Below are positions 37,571-49,640 of a stretch of 64,000 bases of DNA, piece by piece. The first letter of the stretch is position 1, and each line of letters starts with the position of its first letter. The DNA comes from Bettongia penicillata ogilbyi (taxonomy: Eukaryota > Chordata > Mammalia > Diprotodontia > Potoroidae), in the NCBI GenBank assembly GCA_023548195.1, contig JAJHZJ010000271.1, positions 733,065 to 797,064 of the forward strand. Reading direction: 5' to 3'. Both the position numbers and the translations under genes were made by a program. The notes under the pieces were generated by a model that was not told where the DNA came from, ran no database searches, and was given only the letters and a program-made list of their open reading frames with translations.

Positions 37571-38830
37571 AAAGTATATCAGGAGGAGAGAGAGAATCAA
37601 AACTTAGAAGGACATAAGCCCAGATGTCCAGTCTCATATATCTGAACATATAAGGCACTAGTAAAGGAGTTCCCTATTTTATAAGAAACCTTGGAAAACT
37701 GAAAATTAATTGAACAGAAATGTAGATAAATACCTGACACCTGTGTTCAGGTGTCAATTGTGTTCAATGTATTCATTTATCCTGTAATTTAATCATGTTA
37801 GAAATACCTGCTAAAGTAAAAGTTTGAAATGGTACAGATCAGTAAGTAACTTGGTAAAGCAAAATTTTAAATTATTGGCCCATGTTAAAAGAGCTAACCA
37901 ATCTTGGAGGCAACACTGGTACTCAGGTCTTCCTAAATCCATGTTAGTATTAAATTCAAGATACCATATTGCCTACTTTCAAATGGATGCTTGTTACGAA
38001 TATTAAAAATCATATAAAAGAGAAGATTGGATAAAACTACCTTGAAGAACTATGCTTACAAGGAGAATGCATAATGAAACAATACATAATAGGGATTACC
38101 AAAAACAAAATAGATCATCTTAATTATGTAAAACTTAAAATATTGTTCATTGAGAAAATCCACAAACCAGAATGAAAATGTAAGGCATCAAGTAGGGGGA
38201 AATTATTGAATATCTCACATAAAACTCAAACATCAAAAAATAAATGAGTATCTGACAAGATTACATGATGAATATAAATTTCTCAAAAGATGTGTTCAAA
38301 TGATATGATGGATCTGAAAAGAATAATAGCCAGATTTAAAAAAAAAATCTGTTACCAATGATAAAAGAAGTACAAATTAAAATATCTCTACTTTCACCTG
38401 ACACAGAAAATTTACAAAAATGATAAAAGACAAATACTTTTGAGAGTTCTGTGGAAGCATTGGCACACTAATGCAGTATTGGTAGAAATATAAATTAGTC
38501 TATGCAATCTATAAAACCATTTATGAATATGAATAAAATTGCTAAACTCCTAATAAACTTTGTCCCAATTACTACTAGGCATACACGTTAAAGTATTCAA
38601 TGGAAAGTCAAAAGTGAGATAGGTAGGTAAATAGAGAAACAGATGGAGAAATATAGGCAGAGAGATAAATGGATGGATTGGTAGATAAGAGTACTTGTAG
38701 CAAAAAAATGGAAAGAAAATGTATGCCTATAAATTGTGGATTCAATGAAAATACAATGGCATATTAACATAATAAAAACTATTAGATTTAAATTATAGTT
38801 ATTAAGAATTGAAAGAAGTATTTGGAGATA
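37571..38830 (+). mobile_element. L1 ORF2 C-terminal part, right of nested insertion
   Basis: Continues the 32135-32537 L1: TTTTATAAGAAACCTTGGAA (SLFDKNCWENWK-equivalent region), later ACAAATTAAAATATCTCTAC (QIKTTLRYHLTP region) and CCCAATTACTACTAGGCATA (PAIPLLGIYP region), then GCAAAAAAATGGAAAGAAAATG (AKKWKENVC). Strongly degraded, with a GATA/GGTA-type patch at 38617-38690. Confidence 0.72.
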
Positions 38831-39984
38831 TGTATGATGACAGTAATGAAGATGAAAAAATAAAAATACTGTATAAAATATTGATCAAAATAATAGGAAA
38901 TGATAGGTAAACTAAGATTAAAAACAAAACCAATATTATTTCCAGAAGAAAATAATGAAACATATTTATTTTCTCTTGTTAACAAGGGATTCATAGATGC
39001 CATTTTAAATATTCTAAAAGAAAATCACTTGATCAATTGTTTCTACTTGATTGTTTTCTTTGTCACAAGGGAGACTTTTATTGAAGAGAGGGGAATATAT
39101 GGGTAAAAATATAAGGTATAAAAATAAAAGGCGTCCGTAAGGCTTTAAAACATTGAGGATGAATTATCTCTTAAATAAGTAGTATCATGTGTACTGTTAT
39201 AGTTTTAATTCAAATTATGACTATTGTCATTTAAATGGGAACATAAAATGAAGGGTAGAAGAGGCAAAAGGAGACTGAATGTTTTCATTACTTGTGCTAT
39301 TCAACATGGAATATTAAAAGTATTATAGTCCTTCTAAACAGCATTACAGAGTGAACCAGTTTTCTCATTAGGAAAGAGGAAACAGCTCAGCAGAGAGATA
39401 GACAGACAGAGGAGAGAATGAATTAGATTTCATCCAAGTGAGATTTCCACAAAATCTCTGAGGCAAGCTGGATTATAGGGATCTGGTAGAGATTGCCAGG
39501 TCCTCTCAGGTCCCTTTTCTTAATTTTTCTTTAGCAACTTGAAGTTGGTATTGTTCAACTTCTCTCTCAAAGCTGAAAAAACATAAGGGACCTAAACTCA
39601 AAGAGGATCTTAGGACTCAAAGAATATGACACTCTCCTCTTTCTTGCTCTGTCCAATTCCACACCATTCCTCATACAGGAGCAGGATACTGATCACCAAT
39701 GAGGAAAGAGTCTTCTATCAATAAGGTGTCAGACTTGTGCTATGTTACTATGAGCTGAACTCTGCCTTTCTGTGATTTTCACCCCTTTGTTCTAATTCTA
39801 TTCTGTGGAAAAATACAGAAATAAGTATTGCTCCAGGTAGCTGGGGGGTGGGAATCAGTTTTAGGAAATTTATAGATGGCAAAAACCAAATAGAGAGAAA
39901 TATGTATTTTTAACAGATGTGTATTAACATCTCTCATAACAGTCTTTTCTTCATCCTTGAAACCAATACCTTATTGAAAATTTC
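38831..39984. other. Non-coding interval
   Basis: AT-rich then unique DNA. No gene or clear repeat recognised. Confidence 0.5.
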
Positions 39985-40640
39985 TATGATCTCTTTCCTG
40001 TCCTATTTTAATGACCTCTTAAGTGGTCTCCCCACTTCTAGCCTCTTCTCTCTCCAATCCGTCTCCCTCGAGCTGCCAAATCATTATTCCTAAAAATACA
40101 GTCGTGATTTTGTCTCTACCTTGCTAAAATTCTTCAGTTTTTCTTTATTGTAGTCAGTCTGATTTTTAAAATCCTACACAGTTGTACTCCTTGGTGCCTT
40201 TCCATAACAATTTTCTAATCCATATACTTAGGATATTGGACCCAATTTTTCCTGAATTGCATATTTCATCACTTTCTTTTGTACATTCTCTTTAGGTATG
40301 TATGTACTTCCTCTTCACCTGACCTTCAGAATTTTTATCTTTATTTAAAGTTTATATCAGACCTTACCTCCTCCATGAAACATTTCTTATTTCAGAATAA
40401 TTAGAATTCTCTCAAAATCTGATTTATCTTGTATTGGTGTATATTGTTGTTTTTACTGTATCCAAGTCTCATCATTCCCCAAGCACTACTTATACTTGAA
40501 TGTCAGTACCTTGAGCTAAGGGATTTTTAAATCTAAATTTGTTATGATTTCAACAACTCCCAATCCAGGGTCTTATGCAGAGTATCTACTTTAATATATA
40601 CTTGTTGCAATGAGTTGGATTGACTTTTGGAAAGATAACT
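39985..40640 (+). mobile_element. L2 LINE 3' fragment
   Basis: CTCTTAAGTGGTCTCCCCAC, CCGTCTCCCTCGAGCTGCCA, later CATGAAACATTTCTTATTTC, TTGAATGTCAGTACCTTGAG and a final AATATATACTTGTTGCAATG have the L2 ORF-end to 3'UTR order. Confidence 0.65.
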
Positions 40641-41559
40641 TCTTAACTTAAAAAGAATAAATCATTGAAGAAGGAGTTTCATATATGCTGCAAGCTGGTA
40701 GTAGGCAGCTCTTTCTTATAAAGACAGTGAGGATTCATGAATGAGTATTAGGAATCATTTCTAAGTCTTCATCAATGAAACTCTAACACATCTCTCTCTT
40801 CCATCTTTGGTGAATGAATGCAAGTGCTTTTCTAATCTAATGATTAGAACTAAAATGAAGTATTGAAAATGGGTTTATTAAGGGAGAAATTTTTTGACAT
40901 CAAACAAGTTATACTAGTCAGGTACATGGTGATTTCGTATCTATCAGGCCCATGTATCAGAGACTTCATGTTAAAGGACGTTAGGTACAAGTGATCAGGG
41001 GAATAACTGTTTATTCTACTGTGAGCTACACCACTATTAGGAAAGATGAAGCATGTGTCTGAGACCTTACTTGGAAGGAAGAAGAAAATGCAAAATTTCT
41101 TTAGAGATGGAGGATCAGATGGAGTCACTCTGCTCAACTTCTCTATATGCCTACTCATTGTTGTGACTAGTATCAATACTGGGTTATGCTCATTAATATA
41201 TATTTTCTTTACCATTAATCCCAATTAAGATTCCTTTGAACTGTTGAGAAGGAAGAAACATCATGGACATTGACCTCAAATTTGCCCAATGAAAGGGTAG
41301 CATAATGCACGACATTTCTAATTTGAGAACTGTTTAGACTCTGTGGGAAGCTCCTTTATTCTAATCAGGTTTTACTTAATACTAGATCATTTGCAATCTG
41401 AATTAACATTACTGGGAAACCTTTATTCTTAACTTATTCAGTTTCTCCCTCTTCCTAACAATGCTAAAGGTAAGGTTACATGTACTACATAAACTATACA
41501 TAGATTAGGGCACTGATGGATCACCTTTGTCTTCTGATACTTCACACAGATAGCAATCA
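40641..41559. other. Non-coding interval
   Basis: Unique sequence. An open frame of 124 codons on the minus strand (40850-41224) shows no recognisable domain and is not called. Confidence 0.5.
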
Positions 41560-41790
41560 TAGCTGGTATTTGTATCTAGTGCTTTGTGTTTTGAAAAGCT
41601 TTATGTAATGGGAGATCTATAACATTATTTTGAACTAGATACTACAGACTTTATTTCAATATTATAGATGAAAAACCTGAGATGTAGATAGATAATGTGA
41701 CTTGCTTAAGGTCACATAGCTAGTGTCAGAGCACGAATTCAAGCCAAAGTCTTTCAGATGCCATGTCCATTATTATATTCATAATGCCAT
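41560..41790 (-). mobile_element. MIR-type SINE, minus strand
   Basis: TATTATAGATGAAAAACCTGAG, GTGACTTGCTTAAGGTCACATAGCTAG and CGAATTCAAGCC are the reversed MIR CORE and head. Confidence 0.75.
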
Positions 41791-41976
41791 TCTGATTCCC
41801 CAAATATATGAGACTACTTAAATATCTATAAGTCATCACTTCAACAATGCTGGGAAATCTGGAATTTCCTCTGACTACCATGACATGACTGATAACCTTC
41901 TGCACCAGAGAATGAAAGACCTTTTCCTCAAGATATATCTATAAGGAATAAATTCCACTATGGTAAGAATCTTCCC

Positions 41977-44747
41977 GGGAGAGGAGCCAAGATGGAGGAG
42001 TAGAAAGATTCACATATGCTAGCTCCTAGCCCAAAGCCCACAAAATACCTGTAAAGAAGAATTCCCAACAAATTCTGGAGCAGCAGAAGCTACAGAATAA
42101 TGGAGTGGAGGAGATTTGTGTTCCAGAGAGACCTAAAAAACCAGCACCAAAATCCATGGTGCACCGGACCTCAAGCAGAGCCCAGTCCTGTCTTGGCCAC
42201 ATGCCACCAAGAGGAGCAGATCCGAGCAGACTTCAGGGATGGAATCTCCAGTGGCCGTGAAGGTACCTCCACCTACAGACACTAAAGGTCAGTGAGAGAG
42301 CCTGTTTTGCTGGTCGAGAGGGGAGCAAGGTGTCTCCATAACTCAGGCCCCCTCGAGAGGCAACAACAAAGGCTGCAGTGGACAGGGGCTCCCAAAGCAG
42401 ACAGGAGCTGGAATCCATTGTTGAAAGTCTCCCCATAAAACCCCTGAGGGAACTGAGTCCTGTGAGGTAGCCCTGCCCCTACCCAAGCAGCTGAACTTAA
42501 TCTCACACTGAATAGCAGCCCCACCCCCCACTGCAGCACCTGAATTTAATCTCACACTGAATAGCAGCCCTGCCCCCCATGAAAACCCTGAGGCTGGGAA
42601 GCAGCATTTGAATCTTAGACCCCAAGCACTAGCTGGGTGGATCTGGAGGCAAGGCAGGGGTGGAGAGGAATCTCAGATGTCAAGTAACTGACTGGGAAAA
42701 TGCCCAGAAAAGGGAAAAAAAAATAAGACCATAGAAGGTTACTTTCTTGGTGAACAGATATCTCCTCCCTTCCTTTCAGATGAGGAAGAACAATGCTTAA
42801 CATCAGGGAAAGACATAGAAGTCAAGGCTTCTATATCCCAAACATCCAAAATAAATGTTCAGTGGGCCCAGGTCATGGAAGAGCTCAAAAAGGATTTTGA
42901 AAATCAAGTTAGACAGGTGGAGGAAAAACTGGGAAGAGAAATGAGAGGGATGCAAGAAAAGCATGAAAAGCAGGTCAACATCTTCCTAAGGAGACCCAAA
43001 AAAATGCTGAAAAAAATAACACCTTGAAAAATAGGCTCACTCAATTGGCAAAAGAGGTTCAAAAAGTAAATGAGGAGAAGAATGCTTTCAAAAGCAGAAT
43101 TAGCTAAATGGAAAAAGAGGTTCAAAAGCTCACTGAAGAAATTAGTTCTTACAAAATTGGAATGGAACAGATGGAGGCTAATGACTTTATGAGAAACCAA
43201 GGAATCACAAAACAAAACCCAAAGAGTGAAAAAATGGAAGATAATGTGAAATACTTCATTGGGAAAACAACTGACCTGGAAAATAGATCCAGAAGAGACA
43301 ACTTAAAAATTATGGAACTACTTGAAAGCCATAATAAAGAAAGAGCTTAGACATCATCTTTCATGAAATTATCAAGGAAAACTGCACTAATATTCTAGAA
43401 CCAGAGGGCAAAATAATTATTCAAGGAATCCACCAATCACCACTTGAAAGAGATCCAAAAAGAGAAACTCCTAGGAACATTGTGGCCAAATTCCAGAGTT
43501 CCCCAGACAAGGAGAAAATATTGCAAGCAGGTAGCTAGAAACAATTCCAGTATTGTGGAAATACAATCAGGATAACACAAGATCTAGCAGCTTCTACAGA
43601 AAGGGATCAAAGGATGTGGAATAGGATATTCCAGAAGTGAAAGGAACTACGACTCAAACCAAGAATCACCTACCCAGCAAAACTGAGTATAATACTTCAG
43701 GGGGAAAAATGGTTTTTCAATGAAAAAGAGGACTTTCAAGCATTCTTGATGAAAAAAAAAGAGCTGAAAAGAAAATTTGACTTTCAAACACAAGAATGAA
43801 AAAAAGCATGAAAAGCTAAACAGTAAAGAGAAGTCATAAGGGACTTACTAAAGGGGAACTGTTTACATTCTTACATGAAAAGACAATATTTGTAACTCTT
43901 GAAACTTTTCAGTATCTGGGTAGTTGGTGGGATTACCCCCCCCCCACACACACACACACACTCACATGCATGTACACAGAGACAGCACACAGTGAATTGA
44001 ATAGGATGGGATCATATGTTAAAAAAAATGAAGTTAAGTGGTGAGAGAGAAATGTATTGGGAGGAGAGGGAGAAATTGAATGGGGCAAATTATCTCTCAT
44101 AGAAGAGGCAGGTAGGAGACTTTTTAGTGGAGGGAAAAGGAAGGGAGCATGAAGTTTACTCTCATCACATTTGACTAAAGGAAGGAATAAAATGCACACT
44201 CATTTTGGTATGAAAACCTATCTTACAATACAGGAAGGTTGAGGAGAAGGGAACAAGCAGGGTAGGGGGATGATGGAAGGGAGGGTAATGGGAGGAGAGA
44301 GCAATTTGAAATCAACACTCTTGTGGAGGGACAGGATCAAAAGAGAGAATAGAAGCAATGGGGGGCAGGATAGGATGGAGGGAAATATAGTTATTCTTAC
44401 ACAACACGACTATTATGGAAGTCATTTGCAAAACTACACAGATATGGCCTATATTGAATTGCCTGCCTTCCCAAAGGAAATGGGTGGAGAGGGAGGGATG
44501 GGGAGAAGTTGGAACTCAAAGGTTTAGGAACAACTGTCGAGTACTGTTCTTGCTACTAGGAAATAAGAAATACAGGTAATGGAGAATAGAAAGTTATCTG
44601 GTCAAAAGAGGACCAAGGAGAAGATGGGGACAAGGAAAGGAAGGATGATAGAAGAGAGAGCATATTGGTGATAGGGGCAATTAGAATGCTTAGTGTATTG
44701 GGGTGGGGGGAGGGGACAAATGGGGAGAAAGTTTGGAACCCAAAATC
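41977..44747 (+). mobile_element. HAL1, near full length, 3' end fused to L1 3'UTR
   Basis: It starts at GGGAGAGGAGCCAAGATGGA. The 5'UTR contains an internal near-duplicate (CTGAATTTAATCTCACACTGAATAGCAGCC appears twice, about 42490-42570). ORF1 is 42700-43799. A C-run plus CA tract (43936-43962) and the purine-rich 3'UTR follow. The usual AAATAAATAAA end is missing. At about 44747 the sequence switches to an L1 3'UTR. No target duplication was identified. Confidence 0.85.
42700..43799 (+). pseudogene. HAL1 ORF1, disrupted
   Basis: The start ATG at 42700 is intact (MPRKGKK). One A is missing in CCTAAGGAG at 42985-42993, so the coiled-coil N-part (frame of 42875) is out of frame with the rest (GCT at 43006). 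Another stop lies in KSRIS-stop-MEKEV near 43106. 43108-43350 remains open (SYKIGMEQMEANDFMRNQ, TTDLENRSRRDNLKIMELLE). The C-terminal stretch ends FDFQTQE at 43799 after further damage. Confidence 0.87.
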
Positions 44748-44985
44748 ATATCCATCCCCATAGAAAGAATTGATGTTGTCTGAACAGACTGAAGCACAGT
44801 TTTTCTTTTACTTTATTTGCTTTGAGATTTCTTTTTGGTCTGTTTTCTTTCACAACAAGACTAATGTGGAAATATATTTTCATGAATACACATGTATAAC
44901 CTATATCAAATTGCTTACCTTCTCAATGAAGCAGGTGGGGATGAAGGAAAGGAAAGAATTTGGAACTCAAAGTTTTGGAAGTTGT
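44748..44985 (+). mobile_element. L1 3'UTR fragment
   Basis: ATCCATCCCCATAGAAAGAATTGATG, TTTTCTTTCACAACAAGACTAATG, CACATGTATAACCTATATCAAATTGC and GGAACTCAAAGTTTTGG follow the marsupial L1 3'UTR. It is contiguous with the HAL1 to its left. Confidence 0.75.
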
Positions 44986-46589
44986 TAGGCTGCAAAAGAA
45001 TGGAAAACAGATCATAAAGGAGGATCATATAACAATATTCATTTCACAGGGTCTCAGATGCTCTCCTGTGCACAAGATGGAGATTTGTGGACTAGGTGAT
45101 GTTATGGTTCAATTGATTTGAAAGTATTTAAATGAATGGGATCAAAGAGTAGTTATAAATGACTAGGACAATAGCTTGAAACTATTCAACTGAAACTTAA
45201 TAAAGATAAAATAAAGTTCTATACTAGGGTCCTAAAAGTTGACTTCAAATATTTTAAAGAAGATTTCGCACCACTGTGCTAATATATATCAAAAGGAAAA
45301 AGGAAACATTTTCCCTTTAAAATTGTAGCCAATAGTCAAAGAATACTTATAGTGTCTTATCAGGCATGGGGGCTACTCTCACCTTGGGTATATCTCCATC
45401 TCTCTGTCTCGCTTCCATTCTCATATCTGTGTTGCTTTAGATTAGATTATTTAGATAGATTAATACTTACTCCTTTTCTGGATTCCCTACTAAATAACAG
45501 TTTCCCCTTTATATTGCCAAAAGTTCTGCTAGACCTATTACCACCAAATAATACACAAGACACCCAGGCAATTCAAAAGGTCCTTGTGCTTTCCCCATTC
45601 TTGGCAGTTTCTAGATTTCACTAGATCCTGAGCTGCTGAGTATTGGGAATATTGCACTAGAAGGTGCCTACTACTTAGAAATCCAATTCCCTGGCAGTTG
45701 TTTCTTGAAAATATTGCCTCCAAACAATGGCGTGTTTAATTAACACAATTTATGTCAAACCACACACACAATTTTATGTATTCTCACAGTGCAGCATATT
45801 TACCCAAAATAGACCACCTAATTACTTAAGAAAACTGGCTGTATTTGCAGAACTGAATGTTAAGAGTTGTAAGAAAAATGAGCTGGGAATATCAAGTAGC
45901 AAGGGAGGAGAGGATGCCAAATCCTCATTAAAAGAGAAAAAGAAGTAATTAAGATGTGAAGTCCATGTGCAATATAGGTTTCAGTATAACTCAATGAGCA
46001 GGTTTCTTGAAACAGGATGAATGAAACATTTTTCTTGTAATATTTTCATTTTCAGTCCTGCTTCTAGATAATTCATGAATCCTGAGAAATCACCACTGAA
46101 CCTTTGACACTTGGTGATGTATAGTCTGCATTAGATCAGCTCTAGCCGAGTGAAGGGGGTTGGCTGCTCAATGAGGGAAGTTCAATTCATTACAGTCATT
46201 TTTTTTCCAAAATAGGAGGAGACGGGTTATATTTAATCATTATCAAATGATTGAAGATTCTTGGTAATAAAGAAGTGAAAGATACAGAAATTAACTTTAC
46301 CACTCTGGATGCATGGATGCTTCTAATTGCATTATTGCTGCACTCCTCAGGGAAATGATTCTAGGGATGGTGAAGAAAGGGGAAATTGACCGAGTTTAAA
46401 TATTAGGAGGCAACTACATTGTCCATAATGATTGGTTATCTAAATGAAAAATCCATCTTTCCCACACATTTCAACTACATAGTGCTCACTGAGCCAATCT
46501 TAAGCAAAATTGTAAAGTAGGTGAAGATTGCCTTTAGTATGACTTATTTTTTTTTTGCCCTCTCTTGCTTGCCACCTTCTATCTAGACC
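44986..46589. other. Non-coding interval
   Basis: Mostly unique. At about 45180-45235 a short translation (QLKLNKDKIKFYTR) loosely recalls the FNxDKCKVLHLG block of CR1-clade LINEs, too weak to call. Confidence 0.45.
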
Positions 46590-46700
46590 AATCTGATTAT
46601 TTTACAGATAAAGAAACTGAGGATGAGGGAGTTTAAGAAAGTTGTTCAAGGTCTCACAAGTAATAAGTATCACGACTGGCATCCAAACCTTGATCCACTG
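46590..46700 (-). mobile_element. MIR relic, minus strand
   Basis: TTACAGATAAAGAAACTGAGG followed by CAAGGTCTCACAAGTAATAAG, the reversed MIR CORE. Confidence 0.65.
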
Positions 46701-46744
46701 ATTCCAGGATAAATATTCTTTCAGAGACTTACTACCATGTCAAA

Positions 46745-47635
46745 GAACATAAAAAGTACAGTGATTTTAAAAGTATAGTGCCAAATTATTTTCCAAACTA
46801 CCTGAATCAATTCATAGATCCACTCCCTATTATTACATCGGTGTTATCTGGTTACCTGGAACAATTTTCATATGATTTTTCTTGATAGCTTTCTTTATTT
46901 CATTTGAGATGTACCTATTCATATTTTAATGGTCCATCAATTAGGAAATATCTCTTATTGTTATCTCCACATCAGCTATTTATTTTTGAAATTAGGTCTT
47001 CATCAGAGAAATTTGTTGTAAATATTTTCCACATATTAACTGTTTCCCTTCTAATTCTCACTGCTTTTTCTCTTTGAGCAAAAGTTTTTGTTTTGTTTTG
47101 TTTTTATTCAATGTAAACAAGTTGTTCAATATTTTTCAGTTAGTCCCTTTTTCCATTCCTTAACAAGTAAACAATTCTCTCATCTGGTAAAGTTTTTAAA
47201 TATATCCTTCCTATGTAATCTATTTTAAAATAACATTGTCATTTATATATTGGTCATATATTCATTTGGATATGGTATAAGGTATTCTTCCATACATAAT
47301 TTATATGAGATTGCTTTTCAGTTTCTCCGACAAATTTTGTCAGATAAGGAGTTCTTATCCTAGGAGTTAGTGCGCTTAGGTTTATCAAACACTGTTTTCA
47401 CATTCAATTGCTTCTGGACCTTATTCATTTACTATGTTTTGTTGGTCAACATGCTTATTTTTAACCAGTACAAAATTATTTAAATGTTGCATTATAGTAT
47501 AATTTCAAATCCAGTATTGCTAGCTCCGCTTTCTTTCACACTTCTTTTTTAACCATTTCTTTTCAAATTTTGTGACATATTTTTTTCCAGATGAAGTACA
47601 TTATCATTTCATCTTGAGGTATAAAATAACTACCT
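46745..47635 (-). mobile_element. L1 ORF2 C-terminal fragment, minus strand
   Basis: The order of blocks parallels the 4.9-6.2 kb L1: CCATCAATTAGGAAATATCTC, TTAGGTCTTCATCAGAGAAA, CCCTTCTAATTCTCACTGC, TGGTATAAGGTATTCTTCC, TCAGATAAGGAGTTCTTATCC, AACCAGTACAAAATTATTT. Older and more diverged than that copy. Confidence 0.7.
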
Positions 47636-48149
47636 TGAATTTTCATATGACAAAAGTTTTAGCTAAAAGCTTTACAAAGGAACCGTAGAATTGTAAGTAA
47701 AAAGGAAAAATAAATCTCTACTCCCATTGGTTTGACACCAGGAATTTAGGAATATAATTTAATTATTGGAAAAAAGTTAAGACAATAAAAAACAAAATAG
47801 ATTGTAAAAGCTACATGATTATTTCAATCAGCACATGAAAAGGTTTTGATAAACTATAGAACTGGTTTATATTTTTTAAATCTCTAAAATGGATCGTCAT
47901 GAAAGGGTCATTTTTTAATTTGATCTAAATTGCATGTTTACAATATAGAATTAGTATTGTTTTACCTAAAATATATCTGGGTTGATTGACTGTCTCTATG
48001 ATTGTATTTCTTCTGACTAGATAGAAAAAATGTAGATGACCTACAACATTCCCAGAAGGAGCTACCCTATGGCAGATCATCATTATTATCAGCCCTATAT
48101 TACCTAGGCATTGTCATTTAACATACTGGCATAACTTAACAATGCTTAG
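47636..48149. other. Non-coding interval
   Basis: AT-rich, probably further degraded L1 in part. Nothing I can classify. Confidence 0.45.
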
Positions 48150-48375
48150 GCCTCACCATCTGTCCCTCCTTTGCACTAGTAGGATTTGAAAGCCCTTCTA
48201 TTTACCCTAAAATTCAACTTTTGTGTATTATCTCCCTGAATTAGAGTATGAGGGCCTTTAGAGCAGAGATTCTGTAGTATTTTAACATGTATATTTCCAC
48301 TACTTAGCATGGTATTTGGAACAAAGTAGGCATTTAATAATTTATTTTTCTTTATTTAATTCCTAGCATTAACAA
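48150..48375 (+). mobile_element. L2 3' end
   Basis: TTAGAGTATGAGGGCCTTTAGAGCAGAGATTC and CACTACTTAGCATGGTATTTGG...GTAGGCATTTAATAATTTATTT are a typical L2 terminus. Confidence 0.6.
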
Positions 48376-48906
48376 GAGTAAAGGGAACATGGTGACTTCT
48401 CAATTATCATTAGAAATATGTCTTGAAATACTGATAGAGCAATTAGACAAAAGAAATAAATTAAAAACAAACATCAACAAAGAGGAGACAAAAAACCTAT
48501 TTACAAGTGTTGTGTTTAAAAAATGACAGTCATTAAAGAAATACTTGAATTCACTGTTAGATCAATAAATTGATCCTAGAAAAATCCATTCACAAAAACA
48601 TCTGTAATATTTCTATAAAATGCTAACAAGCACTGGGAGTAGATTATAATACATGAAATTTCCCTAAAATCACAAAATGGCTTCCAGTTGAAACAAGATG
48701 AATAAAAATAGGTAGGACAGACTTTTTATAATCATATCATATTCAATAAAATCAAATGAACATTTAGCAAAATCAAAGCACTTGAGGCATTCTTGAAAAA
48801 AAATGGGTAGATTACTTTATCTGTGAAAAAAAAAAAAAACCTCTCAACTACATATAGCTTATTGTAGTTTCTTTAAAAAAAGTAAAAAACCTATTAATGC
48901 AGTTGG
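48376..48906. other. A-rich non-coding interval
   Basis: A-rich and stop-dense. It may be degenerate LINE coding sequence, but no motif is clear. Contains poly(A) at about 48826-48839. Confidence 0.4.
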
Positions 48907-49640
48907 TTGGTTGGTTGTTTTCCTTCATCTTTGAAGAGGACCAAAATGACATCACCATTGTAAAGTGAAATTTCAGTATGTCCAACTGTGACTGATCAGA
49001 CCAATATGAGTTCAGAATGTTCTACCATAGGTTGGTCACAGATAGTCTGTATGAATATTTAGGGTGGTTATCCCAAACTTGCACATCCTGCATTTACTTT
49101 GTGCTGTCTCAATTCTGCTTTGTTCAAAGAGCACAGCACCTTTTCTAATGTGGGCACACCATGCTGAGCAGTCCTGTGCCAATATCTCCCATGTTGCAGA
49201 GTCAAATCCAAAGTTCTTGAGAGAGACCTTGAGAGTGTCCTTGTATCATTTCTTCTGGCCATTGTGTGATCCCCTGCCCCATACAAGTTCTCCATAAAAT
49301 AGTCTTTTTGTCAAGCATACATTTTGCATTCAAACAACATGGCCAGCCCATCAGAGTTGTGCTCTCTGAAGCATAGTTTGAATACTTGGCAGTTCAGCTA
49401 GAGCAAGGACTTCAGTGTCTGGTACCTAATTCTGCCAGATGATCCTCAGAATCTTCCTAAGACTGTACAAATGGAAGAGATTGTTTTCCTGGCATGACAC
49501 TGGTTGACTGTCCATGTTTCACAAACATATAACAATGAGGTCAGCACAACGGCTCTGTAGACCTTCAATTTTGTAGCCAGTTTAATAACTCTTCTCTCCA
49601 AAACCCAAACCAAACCTTTCTTCAGAGTCTCCCAAACTTC
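48907..49640 (-). mobile_element. Non-LTR retrotransposon 3' end (non-L1 LINE), minus strand
   Basis: Reading minus, broken frames give KLATKLKVYRAVVLTSLLY, then HARK/LNHFHL-type, a PxxEVL...AGLP...RWAGHV-type order, FGFDSATWEILAQDCSAW and CRMCKFG. A THIGLISHSWTY segment with GRTF before it follows, recalling the zinc-knuckle-like C-terminal end of a known vertebrate LINE protein. A simple TTGG/CCAA repeat forms the tail (48907-48921). This is a different LINE clade from L1; I cannot fix the family (RTE/Jockey/Rex-like). Confidence 0.6.

Noticed and set aside
40850..41224. A 124-codon minus-strand open frame
   Set aside because: No recognisable domain, and no codon or splice-site support; a chance frame.
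42904..43215. Phe/Leu-rich minus-strand frames seen at 35570, 42904, 54950 and 59629, apparently a conserved protein family
   Set aside because: They recur only because they are antisense to the HAL1 ORF1 coiled coil in each copy.
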